Shown: one piece after another, positions 45,763 through 55,471 of the stretch
Position numbering within the stretch: position 1 is the stretch's first letter
How the letters are laid out: every line of letters starts with the position of its first letter
DNA from: Neotamlana sargassicola
GTDB lineage: Bacteria > Bacteroidota > Bacteroidia > Flavobacteriales > Flavobacteriaceae
DNA: 64,000 nucleotides
Assembly: GCF_020523965.1 (NCBI RefSeq)
Contig: NZ_JAJAPX010000001.1
Span: forward strand, 248,001-312,000
Direction of reading: 5' to 3'
Program-made: the position numbers and the translations under genes
The notes under the pieces: model-generated
Told to the model about the DNA's origin: nothing
Databases searched by the model: none
The model's input: the letters and a program-made list of their open reading frames with translations, nothing else

Positions 45763-47034
45763 ATGCTAAAACGCTGCTTTATTTTTATTTGCTATATCAG
45801 CTTTTTCTCATCTCATGCTCAATTTGAAACGGAAAATAGCGTTAAAATACAGCAAGATTCTACTAAAAGAAAAGAATTTATACAGCACTTAGGCCAAGGT
45901 TTTTTCCCTACCAAATTTTTAGATTTAGACCTACGCTACCTTATTAAATTTAACCAATACGAAGGTATTCGTACCGGTTTAGGTTTTCAAACCAACAACA
46001 AATTCTCACAGAGATACCGCATTAATAGTTATTTAGTTTACGGGTTTCGAGACCATCGTTTTAAATACAGTATTGGTGGAGGTTTTCGAGTCTCAGAACA
46101 CACAAACACTTGGATTAATTTAGCCTATACCGACGATTTACAAGAAACAGGAAGCACCAAATTTATAACAGATGGTAGATTTTTTCAGTTTTTTGAACCT
46201 CGTTTACTTAACATCGATTTGTTTCATAAGCACATCACTAAAAAAATAGCACTAGAACACGAATTTCATAAAACCCTAATTTTTGAATCGGAATTTGCAG
46301 CTAGTAAAATAGAACCTACCTATGCATACAGTTTCAACATAAACGGGAATAGTTATACCAATTACGATATTACCAATGCTAAATTAGCTTTAAACTGGAA
46401 TCCGTTTAATAAAATTGAAAAACTCTCTGAAAGTAAAACACGTATAAAACAAGGCTATCCAAAAATTACGCTTCAATATACCAAAGGCATAAAAGGCGTA
46501 TTTAATAGTGATTTTAACTTTTCAAAAATAGATTTCAAAAGTATTTTTAGGCTTGGAAATAGCAACAAATCTTTTTCCGAAATAACTTTAGTTTCTGGTG
46601 TTGCACAAGGCGAAGTTCCCTTAAGCCATTTATATCATGCTTACCCAAACAACATTACAAAAGAAACAATTTTACAACGTTTTTCGGTAGCTGGTTTAAC
46701 CAGTTTTGAAACCATGTATTTCAATGAGTTTTTTTCCGATAAATTTACCACTGTTCAATTTAAACATTTTTTAAAGCCATTCGAAATAAGTCAACGGTTT
46801 AAACCACAAGTAGTATTAATTTCTCGCTATGCTATTGGTAATATGGAAAATCCCGAACAGCATAATAACATTAGCTTTGGCACCTTAAACAAAGGCTATA
46901 CCGAGTCGGGTTTCGAACTTAATAAATTGTTTTTTGGCTTTGGTTTAAGCTTTACTTATCGCTATGGCGCTTACCACTTACCAAATATAAGCGATAATGT
47001 GGCCTTAAAATTCACATTTAACGTCTCGTTATGA
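45763..47034 (+). CDS. DUF5686-like outer-membrane barrel protein, short form
   Basis: A 423-residue exported protein with a signal peptide ending SSHAQ. The body resembles the C-terminal barrel of DUF5686 proteins: RYLIKFNQYEGIRTGLGFQ, GFRVSEHTNTWINLAYTDD, HLYHAYPNN and FETMYFNEFFSDKFTTVQF. Full DUF5686 proteins are about twice as long and begin with a carboxypeptidase-regulatory-like domain, which is absent here. The reading frame is complete and begins with a plausible signal, so this is a natural short form or a split relative. Function is unknown. Confidence 0.65.
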   Translation: MLKRCFIFICYISFFSSHAQFETENSVKIQQDSTKRKEFIQHLGQGFFPTKFLDLDLRYLIKFNQYEGIRTGLGFQTNNKFSQRYRINSYLVYGFRDHRFKYSIGGGFRVSEHTNTWINLAYTDDLQETGSTKFITDGRFFQFFEPRLLNIDLFHKHITKKIALEHEFHKTLIFESEFAASKIEPTYAYSFNINGNSYTNYDITNAKLALNWNPFNKIEKLSESKTRIKQGYPKITLQYTKGIKGVFNSDFNFSKIDFKSIFRLGNSNKSFSEITLVSGVAQGEVPLSHLYHAYPNNITKETILQRFSVAGLTSFETMYFNEFFSDKFTTVQFKHFLKPFEISQRFKPQVVLISRYAIGNMENPEQHNNISFGTLNKGYTESGFELNKLFFGFGLSFTYRYGAYHLPNISDNVALKFTFNVSL

Positions 47035-47054
47035 GGTAATCTGTTGCTTTTTTC

Positions 47055-47062
47055 TACCTTTG
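47055..47062 (+). promoter_or_regulatory. candidate -7 box for the RND/MMPL transporter
   Basis: TACCTTTG matches TAnnTTTG and lies 19 bp before the ATG at 47082. No TTG is at the usual distance, so support is partial. Confidence 0.5.
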
Positions 47063-47081
47063 CGCAGCTTATAATTCTAGC

Positions 47082-49469
47082 ATGTTTAAACTTTTTACAA
47101 CCGATTTTTGGGACGTTATCGCAAGATTAATTTTACGTAATAAAATTATAATTCTTGTTAGTATTGTTATTGTTACATTTTTGTTTAGTACCAAGTGGGA
47201 AAACATGCGTTTTAGCAATACCGAAGCCAATTTATTACCCGACGATCATGAGGTAAACATTACCTATAACAACTTTTTAAAAATATTTGGAGAAGAAGGT
47301 AACCTTATAATTCTTGGAGTAAAAGACAGTACTTTTTTTACAGTTGAAAAAATTAATACCTGGAATAAACTTGCTGATAGTTTTAAAGATTACCAAGAAG
47401 TTGAAACCGTTGTTTCAATAAAAGACCTACAAAAGCTTATAAAAGACTCCGACAATCAAAAATTTAAACTGCAGCCTTTTATAAAAGATTCTATTACTTC
47501 TTTAAGTCAAATTGATACTCTACAAGAAGAACTCTTTAAAAAATATCCGTTTTATGATAATTTTTTATTTAATAGCAAAACTAAAACAGTTAGAACGGCA
47601 ATTTATTTAAAAAAGGATATTGTAAATACATCTGCCAGAAAAAACTTTGTTCTTAACGAACTTGTTAAAAAAATTGAAACGTTTGAAACCACCAACAGTC
47701 TAGACGTTCGTGTATCTGGAATGCCCTATGTTCGCTCGCTAAACGCCCAAAACATTGTAGACGAAATTGGAAAATTTGTTGGAGCCGCCTTATTGGTAAC
47801 ATCGCTTATTTTCTTTTTATTTTTTAGATCGTTTAGAGCCACTTTTATTTCATTAATTGTCGTATCAATTGGTGTTATGTGGACCCTCGGAATTATTGGA
47901 GCTCTTAATTACGAAATAACCGTTTTAACCGCTTTAATTCCGCCATTAATTATTGTTATTGGAATTCCAAACTGCATTTTCTTAATTAATAAATACCAGC
48001 ACGAAGTAAAATTACATGGAAATAAAGTAAAATCGTTACAGCGCGTTATTACTAAAATTGGGAATGCCACGTTAATGACCAACGTTACAACAGCCTCTGG
48101 ATTTGCAACCTTCATTTTAACCGAAAGTAAACTTTTAAAAGAATTTGGTATCGTTGCATCGCTTAGCATTTTGGCTATTTTTATATTATGCTTGCTTATT
48201 ATTCCTATAATTTACACCTTTTTACCTTACCCTAAAGAGCGTCATTTAGAGCATTTAAACAAACGTTGGATAGGTGGTTTTGTAAATTGGATGGAGCGCA
48301 TGGTAAAACAACGTCGTATTACGATTTATTTTACAGCAGTAATACTGTTAATAGTAAGTATGATTGGCATTTACCAGATTAGAATTTCGGGAAGCTTAAT
48401 TGAAGACATGCCTCAAAACTCAGAATTTGTTAACGACATACGCTTTTTCGAAAAAGAATTTAATGGTATTATGCCTTTAGAGTTTGTAATAGATACAAAA
48501 CGCAAAAAAGGCGTTATGAAACTGTCCACCTTAAAACGTATGGATGAGCTCGAAAATTTAATTGTTGAAATTCCAGAACTCTCCAAACCTATATCGGTAG
48601 TAAGCTTAGTAAAATATAGCAAACAAGCCTATTACAACGGCAATCCTAAATTTTACCAATTACCAACCTCGCAAGAAAATAGTTTTATTTTATCGTACGC
48701 TAAAAACTCAACTTCAAATGTAAATTTATTAGAAAATTTTGTTGATAGCACTGGTCAATACGCACGTATTACAACGTTTATGAAGGATATTGGTACCGAT
48801 AAAATGGAACGGATAGAAGAAGATATTCAAACCAAAGTAAACAAAGTCTTTCCAAAAGAGCGTTTCAATGTAACCATGACAGGTAAAGCTTTAGTTTTTC
48901 AAAAAGGCACAAAATATTTAGTTAAAAATCTTGCTGTCTCACTGTCTTTAGCCATAATACTTATAGCCTTGTTCATGGCGTATATGTTTCGTTCAGGCAG
49001 AATGATAATTGTGTCGTTAATACCAAACCTATTGCCTTTATTAGTAACCGCAGGATTAATGGGCTATTTAGGCGTACCTATAAAACCTTCAACAATACTG
49101 GTTTTTAGTATTGCATTTGGCATTTCGGTCGATGATACCATTCATTTTTTAGCTAAATACCGTCAAGAACTGCAGGCTAATCACTGGAAAATAAAAGTGT
49201 CGGTTTACGGTGCTTTGCGCGAAACTGGAGTTAGTATGTTCTACACCTCTATTGTGCTGTTTTTTGGTTTTTCGGTATTTACAATTTCTAATTTTGGTGG
49301 CACTGTGGCACTAGGAGCCTTAGTATCTGCCACACTTCTTTTTGCTATGCTATCAAACTTATTACTTTTACCTTCGCTACTACTTTCGTTAGAGCGAAAT
49401 ATTGCAAACAAAGAGGTATTACGAGAGCCATCAATAAATATTATCCCAAAAGAAGACGAAGAAGCGTAA
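47082..49469 (+). CDS. RND/MMPL family transporter
   Basis: A 795-residue inner membrane protein with the two-fold RND plan. Each half has one helix (about residues 23-40 and 410-430), a periplasmic domain, then five helices (about 230-385 and 625-770). The helix-4-type motifs are GIPNCIFLINKYQHE in the first half and FGISVDDTIHFLAKYRQ in the second; the second keeps the Asp pair likely used for proton coupling. The lack of a partner membrane-fusion protein and outer-membrane channel suggests lipid or hopanoid-type transport instead of drug efflux, which is inference. Confidence 0.9.
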   Translation: MFKLFTTDFWDVIARLILRNKIIILVSIVIVTFLFSTKWENMRFSNTEANLLPDDHEVNITYNNFLKIFGEEGNLIILGVKDSTFFTVEKINTWNKLADSFKDYQEVETVVSIKDLQKLIKDSDNQKFKLQPFIKDSITSLSQIDTLQEELFKKYPFYDNFLFNSKTKTVRTAIYLKKDIVNTSARKNFVLNELVKKIETFETTNSLDVRVSGMPYVRSLNAQNIVDEIGKFVGAALLVTSLIFFLFFRSFRATFISLIVVSIGVMWTLGIIGALNYEITVLTALIPPLIIVIGIPNCIFLINKYQHEVKLHGNKVKSLQRVITKIGNATLMTNVTTASGFATFILTESKLLKEFGIVASLSILAIFILCLLIIPIIYTFLPYPKERHLEHLNKRWIGGFVNWMERMVKQRRITIYFTAVILLIVSMIGIYQIRISGSLIEDMPQNSEFVNDIRFFEKEFNGIMPLEFVIDTKRKKGVMKLSTLKRMDELENLIVEIPELSKPISVVSLVKYSKQAYYNGNPKFYQLPTSQENSFILSYAKNSTSNVNLLENFVDSTGQYARITTFMKDIGTDKMERIEEDIQTKVNKVFPKERFNVTMTGKALVFQKGTKYLVKNLAVSLSLAIILIALFMAYMFRSGRMIIVSLIPNLLPLLVTAGLMGYLGVPIKPSTILVFSIAFGISVDDTIHFLAKYRQELQANHWKIKVSVYGALRETGVSMFYTSIVLFFGFSVFTISNFGGTVALGALVSATLLFAMLSNLLLLPSLLLSLERNIANKEVLREPSINIIPKEDEEA

Positions 49470-49523
49470 ATCTTGCTTATAAAATCAAGCTTTTTTTTAT
49501 ATTTACATTATAAATTTAACTAC

Positions 49524-50957
49524 ATGCAATCAAAAACAGTTTCAGATTTACTAAACCAAGACATTTTATTACAAGAAGTAGAAGTAAAAGGATGGGTGCG
49601 CACCTTTCGAGCCAATCGTTTTATAGCTTTAAACGATGGATCGACCATTAATAATATACAATGCGTAGTAGATTTCGAAAATTTTGATGAAGCTTTATTA
49701 AAACGTATTACAACAGGTGCTGCCATTTATATAAAAGGCGATTTAGTAGAAAGCCAAGGCAAAGGACAAACCGTAGAAATTCAAGTAAAAGAACTTGATG
49801 TTTTAGGAGATTCCGATCCAGAAACCTATCCTATTCAGCCTAAAAAACACTCTTTCGAGTTTTTACGTGAAAATGCCCATTTACGAACTAGAACAAGCAC
49901 CTTTAGTGCCGTTATGCGTTTACGTTCTGCCCTGTCGTTTGCCATTCATAAATATTTTAACGAAAACGGCTTTTACTACATGCACGCACCAATTATTACA
50001 GGTAGCGATGCCGAAGGTGCTGGAGAAATGTTTCAAGTAACAAGTTTAAATGTTGCCGACACTCCAAAAACCGATGATGGTAAAATAGATTACACACAAG
50101 ACTTTTTTGGCAAAGAAACCAACCTTACAGTTTCTGGGCAGTTAGAGGCCGAAACCTATGCCATGTCCTTAGGTAAAGTTTACACTTTTGGCCCTACGTT
50201 TAGAGCCGAAAATTCGAATACATCGCGCCATTTAGCCGAATTTTGGATGATTGAACCAGAAGTAGCATTTATGGATTTAGCCGGAAATATGGATTTAGCT
50301 GAAGACTTTCTAAAATCGGTAATAAACTATGTGCTAGAAAATAACAAAGAAGATTTAGAATTTTTAGATAAGCGTTTAGCTGAGGAAGACAAAAAGAAGC
50401 CTCAAGTAGAACGTAGTCCAATGGGTTTAATTGAAAAACTAAACTTTGTTATAGAAAATAATTTTAAACGTGTTAGCTATACCGAAGCTATTGATATTTT
50501 GCGAAACTCGAAACCCAACAAAAAGAAAAAATTCAAATATATTATTGATGAATGGGGCGCAGATTTGCAAAGCGAACACGAACGTTTTTTAGTTGAAAAA
50601 CATTTTAAATGTCCCGTTATTTTATTTGATTATCCGGCAAACATTAAAGCCTTTTACATGCGTCTTAACGACGATGGAAAAACCGTTCGCGCCATGGATA
50701 TTCTATTTCCAGGAATTGGAGAAATAGTTGGTGGTGCGCAACGTGAAGAACGCTTAGAGGTTTTAAAAGAAAAAATGGCTGCCATTGATATTCCTGAAAA
50801 AGACCTTTGGTGGTATCTCGATTTACGCAAATTTGGTACCGCCGTGCATTCTGGCTTTGGTTTAGGGTTCGAGCGTTTAGTAATGTTTGCAACAGGCATG
50901 AGCAATATTCGTGATGTTATTCCGTTTCCAAGAACACCCCAAAATGCTGAGTTTTAA
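49524..50957 (+). CDS. asnS: asparaginyl-tRNA synthetase
   Basis: Class II synthetase that charges tRNA-Asn. The 477-residue protein has an OB-fold anticodon-binding domain ([20 protein letters not shown], residues 17-110), motif 2 ([20 protein letters not shown]) and motif 3 ([12 protein letters not shown]). The motif 2 text with AEF.M.EPE is as in AsnRS. I chose the ATG at 49524, since the frame's earlier start at 49473 adds a hydrophobic leader unlike the family and overlaps the region just behind the transporter. Confidence 0.97.
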   Translation: MQSKTVSDLLNQDILLQEVEVKGWVRTFRANRFIALNDGSTINNIQCVVDFENFDEALLKRITTGAAIYIKGDLVESQGKGQTVEIQVKELDVLGDSDPETYPIQPKKHSFEFLRENAHLRTRTSTFSAVMRLRSALSFAIHKYFNENGFYYMHAPIITGSDAEGAGEMFQVTSLNVADTPKTDDGKIDYTQDFFGKETNLTVSGQLEAETYAMSLGKVYTFGPTFRAENSNTSRHLAEFWMIEPEVAFMDLAGNMDLAEDFLKSVINYVLENNKEDLEFLDKRLAEEDKKKPQVERSPMGLIEKLNFVIENNFKRVSYTEAIDILRNSKPNKKKKFKYIIDEWGADLQSEHERFLVEKHFKCPVILFDYPANIKAFYMRLNDDGKTVRAMDILFPGIGEIVGGAQREERLEVLKEKMAAIDIPEKDLWWYLDLRKFGTAVHSGFGLGFERLVMFATGMSNIRDVIPFPRTPQNAEF

Positions 50958-50972
50958 GTCGCGTACATTACC

Positions 50973-51003
50973 TTGTTAAGCTTAATGCTTTTTTATATAT
51001 TTG
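50973..51003 (+). promoter_or_regulatory. promoter of rpoN
   Basis: TTG (50973-50975), 20 bp, TATATTTG (50996-51003). Both match the flavobacterial consensus, giving a leader of about 65 bases before the rpoN ATG. Confidence 0.75.
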
Positions 51004-51073
51004 ATTAAACAACCTCGTCATTAATACATGAGCGTTTAATTTATTTTTTAGAGCAAATACCTTAAATCGAAAC

Positions 51074-52531
51074 ATGCTTAAACAACATTTACAATTTAAA
51101 TTATCGCAAAAGCTTTCGCCACAGCAAATTCAGTTAATGAAATTGATTCAATTGCCTACACAAGCTTTTGAACAGCGTTTAAAGCAAGAGCTTGAAGAAA
51201 ATCCAGCTCTAGAAGGAGGTAAAGACAAAAATGATGATTTAGATGCCGATTTCGATAATTCTTCCGATGATTTTAACGATAGCGAAACTATTGGTAATGA
51301 TGAAATAAATGTTGATGAGTATTTAAGCGATGATGAAATTCCTGATTATCGAACCCAAGCCAATAATTATAGTAGTGACGATGAAGAAAAAACCATGCCC
51401 TACGCGGCAGGAACCTCCTTTACGCAACATCTAAAAAATCAATTAAATACCTATCGCTTAAATGACGAAGAACGAGATATTGCCGAGTTTTTAGTAGGAA
51501 GTGTAGATGAAAGCGGCTATATACGTCGCGACTTAAGCGATATTATGGACGATTTAGCATTTACGCAAAACGTTTATACATCCGAAGAAAATATTGAAAA
51601 GGTTTTAAAAATTGTGCATCAATTAGATCCAGCAGGTGTTGGCGCTCGCAATTTGCAAGAGTGTTTAAGTATACAGTTGCAACGAAAAAACAAAACAGCC
51701 GAAGTAGAATTAGCTACGGCCATAATTGATAACGCCTTTGAACAATTTACAAAAAAGCATTATAACAAATTACTTCAAAAGTTTAGCATTTCCGAAGAAC
51801 AGTTAAAAGATGCTATTTCCGAAATTGAGCATTTAAACCCAAAACCAGGAGGTTCTTATGCGGGAAATAATAAAATTGTTGAACACATAGTGCCAGATTT
51901 TGCCATAAAAATTGTTGATGGGGAATTAGAATTAACGCTTAATGGAAGAAATGCACCAGAACTGCATGTATCGCGTGAGTATAACAACATGCTTAAGGGT
52001 TATAAAGACTCTAAAGACAAATCGAAATCGCAAAAAGACGCGATTGTATTTATAAAACAGAAGCTAGATGCTGCAAAATGGTTTATAGAAGCTATTAAAC
52101 AACGTCAACAAACGCTATTTGTTACCATGAGTGCCATAATGCACTACCAAAAAGATTACTTTTTGTCGGGAGACGAACGTAATTTAAAACCTATGATTTT
52201 AAAAGACGTTGCAGACGAAATAAATATGGACGTTTCAACAGTTTCTCGTGTGGCTAACAGTAAATATGTAGACACACCTTATGGTACAAAACTAATTAAA
52301 GAGTTCTTCTCAGAATCCATGAAAAATGATCAAGGTGAAGATGTATCTACAAGAGAAATTAAAAAAATTCTAGAAACCGTAATTGAGGAAGAAGACAAAA
52401 AGAAACCACTAACCGATGAAACTTTAGCTTCAATTTTAAAAGAGAAAGGTTATCCAATAGCCAGACGAACCGTTGCTAAATACCGTGAACAACTCGACAT
52501 TCCAGTTGCTAGACTTCGTAAAAAAATTTAA
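51074..52531 (+). CDS. rpoN: RNA polymerase sigma-54 factor
   Basis: Alternative sigma factor that needs AAA+ activators. Region I is the Gln/Leu-rich N-terminus (LSPQQIQLMKLIQLPTQAFE), region II is acidic (residues 55-115), and region III includes the core-binding and DNA-binding parts (DVADEINMDVSTVSRVANSK). The RpoN box is ARRTVAKYREQL near the C-terminus. No sigma-54 activator gene lies in the window. The last base of the stop codon is the first base of the next gene's ATG. Confidence 0.98.
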   Translation: MLKQHLQFKLSQKLSPQQIQLMKLIQLPTQAFEQRLKQELEENPALEGGKDKNDDLDADFDNSSDDFNDSETIGNDEINVDEYLSDDEIPDYRTQANNYSSDDEEKTMPYAAGTSFTQHLKNQLNTYRLNDEERDIAEFLVGSVDESGYIRRDLSDIMDDLAFTQNVYTSEENIEKVLKIVHQLDPAGVGARNLQECLSIQLQRKNKTAEVELATAIIDNAFEQFTKKHYNKLLQKFSISEEQLKDAISEIEHLNPKPGGSYAGNNKIVEHIVPDFAIKIVDGELELTLNGRNAPELHVSREYNNMLKGYKDSKDKSKSQKDAIVFIKQKLDAAKWFIEAIKQRQQTLFVTMSAIMHYQKDYFLSGDERNLKPMILKDVADEINMDVSTVSRVANSKYVDTPYGTKLIKEFFSESMKNDQGEDVSTREIKKILETVIEEEDKKKPLTDETLASILKEKGYPIARRTVAKYREQLDIPVARLRKKI

Positions 52532-53136
52532 TGGACAGGCTATTAAAAAGCATCTCATATGTTTTACACCCCTTATTTATGCCAATTGCAGGGGTTATTT
52601 TTTATTTCGCCAAATCACCACGCTTTATTCAATTCGATGTTATTAAAGGAAAATTAATAGCCATTTTCATTCTTACTGTACTATTACCAATATTGCTTTT
52701 TTTCCTTTTAAAAACGCTTAATAAAGTTAATTCTATAAAGCTAGAAACCACTCGCGAACGCATTTATCCATTATTATTAAATGGCGTAATTACACTAATG
52801 GTTTTAAAACGCATTTTATCACCATCGCAAGATATTGAACTCTATTTTTTCTTTTTAGGCATTTTAATTTCTACCATGGCATGTTTAATTCTAGCTATCT
52901 TTAAATTTAAAGCTAGTTTACATATGATGGGAATAAGTGGACTATGTATGTTTTTTATTGCCTTAAGCATTCATTTTAGTATTAACATAAATGGCACATT
53001 AGCCGTTATGTTTATATTACTTGGAGCACTTGCAACTTCAAGAATTCATGTTAAGGCACACACCTATATAGAACTTATAATAGGTATTTTTATTGGACTG
53101 TTACCACAATTAATACTAGTTAACCACTGGTTATAA
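52531..53136 (+). CDS. membrane protein resembling a degenerate PAP2 phosphatase
   Basis: A 201-residue protein with about six hydrophobic helices. The PAP2 motifs seem to be present in altered form: KLETTRERIYP for Kx6RP, KASLHMMG for PSGH, and SRIHVKAHTYIE for SRx5Hx3D, with Glu in place of Asp. The His of the second and third motifs are kept. It may be a divergent lipid phosphatase; activity is uncertain. It overlaps rpoN by one base and so belongs to its transcript. The C-terminus overlaps the convergent beta-barrel gene by 6 bp. Confidence 0.6.
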   Translation: MDRLLKSISYVLHPLFMPIAGVIFYFAKSPRFIQFDVIKGKLIAIFILTVLLPILLFFLLKTLNKVNSIKLETTRERIYPLLLNGVITLMVLKRILSPSQDIELYFFFLGILISTMACLILAIFKFKASLHMMGISGLCMFFIALSIHFSININGTLAVMFILLGALATSRIHVKAHTYIELIIGIFIGLLPQLILVNHWL

Positions 53137-53820
53137 AATATAAAAGATTAAGCCCAGTTTTATGTCTGTCATTTCTCTGGTTGTATTATCACTTAGAGAA
53201 GCTTCTTTAAAAATCGGATTTAAACCATAATACACACAAAAATTCCAAGTATTGTAACCAGCACTTAAAGTTAAACCATATTGAAATTTATTAAACACAT
53301 CGATATTAGAGTATTTAATATTCCCTAAATCGCCGCTATATTTAGTGTTATTTAACAACATATAGCCAAGTTTAAAACCTGCATATAAACGCCAAAAACT
53401 ATAATCGGTTGCGGTAGAAGTACGCCATCTAAACTCAATAGGTAGTTCAATTAAATGATTCGAAAATTTATTTTTGGTAAAGTCATCTTCATCAACAATT
53501 TCGTATTCAAAAGTATTATCAGAGTTTTTATTAATTAACAAGTTTTGGTTAAAAGAATTGGTTGAATACCCAAGACCTATACCAATGGCTACAGTACGTC
53601 GTTTATTAACAGGCATATCTTTAATAAAACCAGCATGAAATCCAAGAGAAAATCCGCTTTGCGCTAAATCATCGGGCACATGATGCAATACATTATAAGT
53701 AATTGAAGCATAAAATTGATCTTCTTTATAAAGGGAATCAATCTCCTTTTTGGCAACATCATTTTGTGCAACACCAAAAGAACAATTAAGACCCAATAAA
53801 AATAAATATATATACTTCAT
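53131..53820 (-). CDS. PorT-like outer membrane beta-barrel protein
   Basis: A 229-residue exported protein with a signal peptide ending GVAQ. It has repeated amphipathic beta strands with the typical text RRTVAIGIGLGYSTNSFNQN, IELPIEFRWRTS, and a C-terminal GLIFYIL. It resembles the PorT/porin family of outer membrane proteins. It is not next to the genes that normally accompany the secretion protein PorT, so I do not assign that role. It is upstream in orientation of the ExbD genes only by position; a terminator separates them. Confidence 0.75.
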   Translation of the reverse strand: MKYIYLFLLGLNCSFGVAQNDVAKKEIDSLYKEDQFYASITYNVLHHVPDDLAQSGFSLGFHAGFIKDMPVNKRRTVAIGIGLGYSTNSFNQNLLINKNSDNTFEYEIVDEDDFTKNKFSNHLIELPIEFRWRTSTATDYSFWRLYAGFKLGYMLLNNTKYSGDLGNIKYSNIDVFNKFQYGLTLSAGYNTWNFCVYYGLNPIFKEASLSDNTTREMTDIKLGLIFYIL

Positions 53821-53874
53821 TACAGTTCGCGTAAGGTTTATCTCTGGATAAATTTAAAGATAAGTTATAAAATA

Positions 53875-53910
53875 TTAAAAGGCGTTCTGAAAATTCAAAA
53901 CGCCTTTTAA
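53875..53910. terminator. terminator after the ExbB/ExbD cluster
   Basis: TTAAAAGGCGTT (53875-53886) and AACGCCTTTTAA (53899-53910) form a perfect 12-bp stem with a 12-base loop. It lies 20 bp after the ExbD stop codon. The T-run is within the arm. Confidence 0.75.
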
Positions 53911-53930
53911 ATAAAATTAAGAAGGTAAAA

Positions 53931-54404
53931 TTACTGGTTAGTTACACTACCTTTTTTAGTAGTATAATTAATTTTTAACGCATTAACTTTACGTAGTTCT
54001 TGTTTAATATCACCAACAATACCCATGTTAGTTTCGCCATCTACCTTTAACGCTGTTGTTAAAAATGGCACTAACTCTTCACGTTTCGATGCGCGTTCGG
54101 CCGCAATAAACGAAGCAATATCACTCACATTAGCGAAATCGTCGTTTAATTGTATTCTAGCCTGAGTACCGTATTGTTTATAGTTATCACTTGGTTTACC
54201 AGCGTAAATGTACATTACCAAATCCTTTTTATCTAGCTTTTCAACTTGATCTGCAAAAGGCAGATTATTTTCAATCTTTAGGGTGTTTTGCCTCATTACT
54301 GTTGCCACCATAAAGAAAAATAAAAGCATAAATACAATATCTGGTAAGGCTGCAGTATTTACCGCAGGTACTCCGCCCTCTTTTTTCTTTTTAAATTTAG
54401 ACAT
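53931..54404 (-). CDS. exbD: ExbD/TolR family biopolymer transport protein
   Basis: A 157-residue protein with one N-terminal helix (residues 22-42, DIVFMLLFFFMVATVM) preceded by the ExbD text VNTAALP. The Asp at the start of the helix is the conserved proton-path residue. The periplasmic part covers residues 45-157 and includes TTALKVDGETNMGIVGDIKQ. It works with ExbB-type channel proteins, here the MotA/TolQ/ExbB gene at 55472. It is the last gene of the cluster, 21 bp after the other ExbD. Confidence 0.92.
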   Translation of the reverse strand: MSKFKKKKEGGVPAVNTAALPDIVFMLLFFFMVATVMRQNTLKIENNLPFADQVEKLDKKDLVMYIYAGKPSDNYKQYGTQARIQLNDDFANVSDIASFIAAERASKREELVPFLTTALKVDGETNMGIVGDIKQELRKVNALKINYTTKKGSVTNQ

Positions 54405-54425
54405 AGTTTATGTTAAATTTTAATG

Positions 54426-55010
54426 TTATTGTACTTCAGAAAGTTTTTGAGGATAATCGAGTTTAATTTTCTCAAGTTGATCCTTTAATCTTTCTTTATT
54501 TCCAGGCCAGTTTACATCGTTGACATTAGCCTCCATTTCTGTAAACGTTTTCCCGTATAGTGCTTCTGCTCTTTTATTTCTCAAAACATTATAAGCGGCT
54601 ACTAACTCATTTTGCACAGCAATGTATGTTTTATAAGTTGTTTCGCGTTCGTTTTTTAAAGAAATAATGGCTTTTGAAGGATTATCAGACGATTCTGGGT
54701 CTCTTTTTCCTTTACAGAAATCGCAAGAACCATCTCCTCCATTATCTAAAAATGCTATGGCTGCTTCTCTTAAATCCTTAACCTCCATAATTTCATCTTC
54801 AACAAGTAATTGATCGTTACCATTTAAAAGCACGGTAAAGATGTTTTTTTGTTTGATGATTGGCGGCTCAGTTTCTTCAATTGGAGGTAATTTTCTGTTT
54901 AATCCAGAGTCTACCTCGATAGTTGTTGTAACTAAGAAGAAAATTAATAATAAGAAAGCAATGTCGGCCATAGAGCCTGCATTTACTTCTGGTGCTGCTC
55001 TTTTTGACAT
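54426..55010 (-). CDS. exbD: ExbD/TolR family biopolymer transport protein, with a CxxC insertion
   Basis: A 194-residue ExbD. The N-terminal helix (residues 15-33) begins MADIAFLLLIFFLVTT with the key Asp at 16. The periplasmic domain is longer than usual and contains Cys96-x2-Cys99 within GDGSCDFCKGKRD, then VYIAVQNELVAAYN-type text (TYIAVQNELVAAYNVL). The CxxC pair could form a disulfide or bind metal. It lies 3 bp downstream of the 143-residue membrane protein gene. Confidence 0.92.
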   Translation of the reverse strand: MSKRAAPEVNAGSMADIAFLLLIFFLVTTTIEVDSGLNRKLPPIEETEPPIIKQKNIFTVLLNGNDQLLVEDEIMEVKDLREAAIAFLDNGGDGSCDFCKGKRDPESSDNPSKAIISLKNERETTYKTYIAVQNELVAAYNVLRNKRAEALYGKTFTEMEANVNDVNWPGNKERLKDQLEKIKLDYPQKLSEVQ

Positions 55011-55013
55011 AAT

Positions 55014-55445
55014 CTATTTATTTAATATTTTTTTAGCCCCACCAACTAGCATTGAACCAATAGCTAAAACTGCTAAAATGTAGAAAGCGATTAAGCCTGC
55101 TCCAACAGTTTTAGAAGTAGATTCTGTTACGTCAGAACCTTTTTGGATAAATGGTTGTAAGTCTAAATCTGAACCAGACGACACTCCAAAAGAGATCGCA
55201 ATAATTACTAAAAATGCGCCAACCGTTAGTAAAGTCTTTTTAATATCGCCAGAGAATAGCCCTTTAATTACAAAGACTACAACAAGCGCAATTACTATTG
55301 CTAATACGGCATAAGCTACATATAGTATATTACCGCTAAGGCCTTGTGCTGCTTCCTCCTCTGAACCCATAATCATCAATGCAAAGATAGCACCAATAAT
55401 GGCTAGAGCGAAAGCTACTATTTTTAATACTTTATGTAAATTCAT
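55014..55445 (-). CDS. small four-helix membrane protein of the ExbB/ExbD cluster
   Basis: A 143-residue protein with four hydrophobic segments (about residues 5-27, 40-65, 75-95 and 115-138), with no motif I recognise. It lies between the ExbB and ExbD genes, with 26 and 3 bp spacing, so it is likely part of the same energy-transducing complex. Function is unknown. Confidence 0.8.
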   Translation of the reverse strand: MNLHKVLKIVAFALAIIGAIFALMIMGSEEEAAQGLSGNILYVAYAVLAIVIALVVVFVIKGLFSGDIKKTLLTVGAFLVIIAISFGVSSGSDLDLQPFIQKGSDVTESTSKTVGAGLIAFYILAVLAIGSMLVGGAKKILNK

Positions 55446-55471
55446 AATTTGTTTTCGTTTTAATTATATTA

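Noticed and set aside
53131-53820. PorT of the gliding/type IX secretion machinery
   Set aside because: Resembles the porin family only in general; the usual gene neighbours and other secretion genes are absent.
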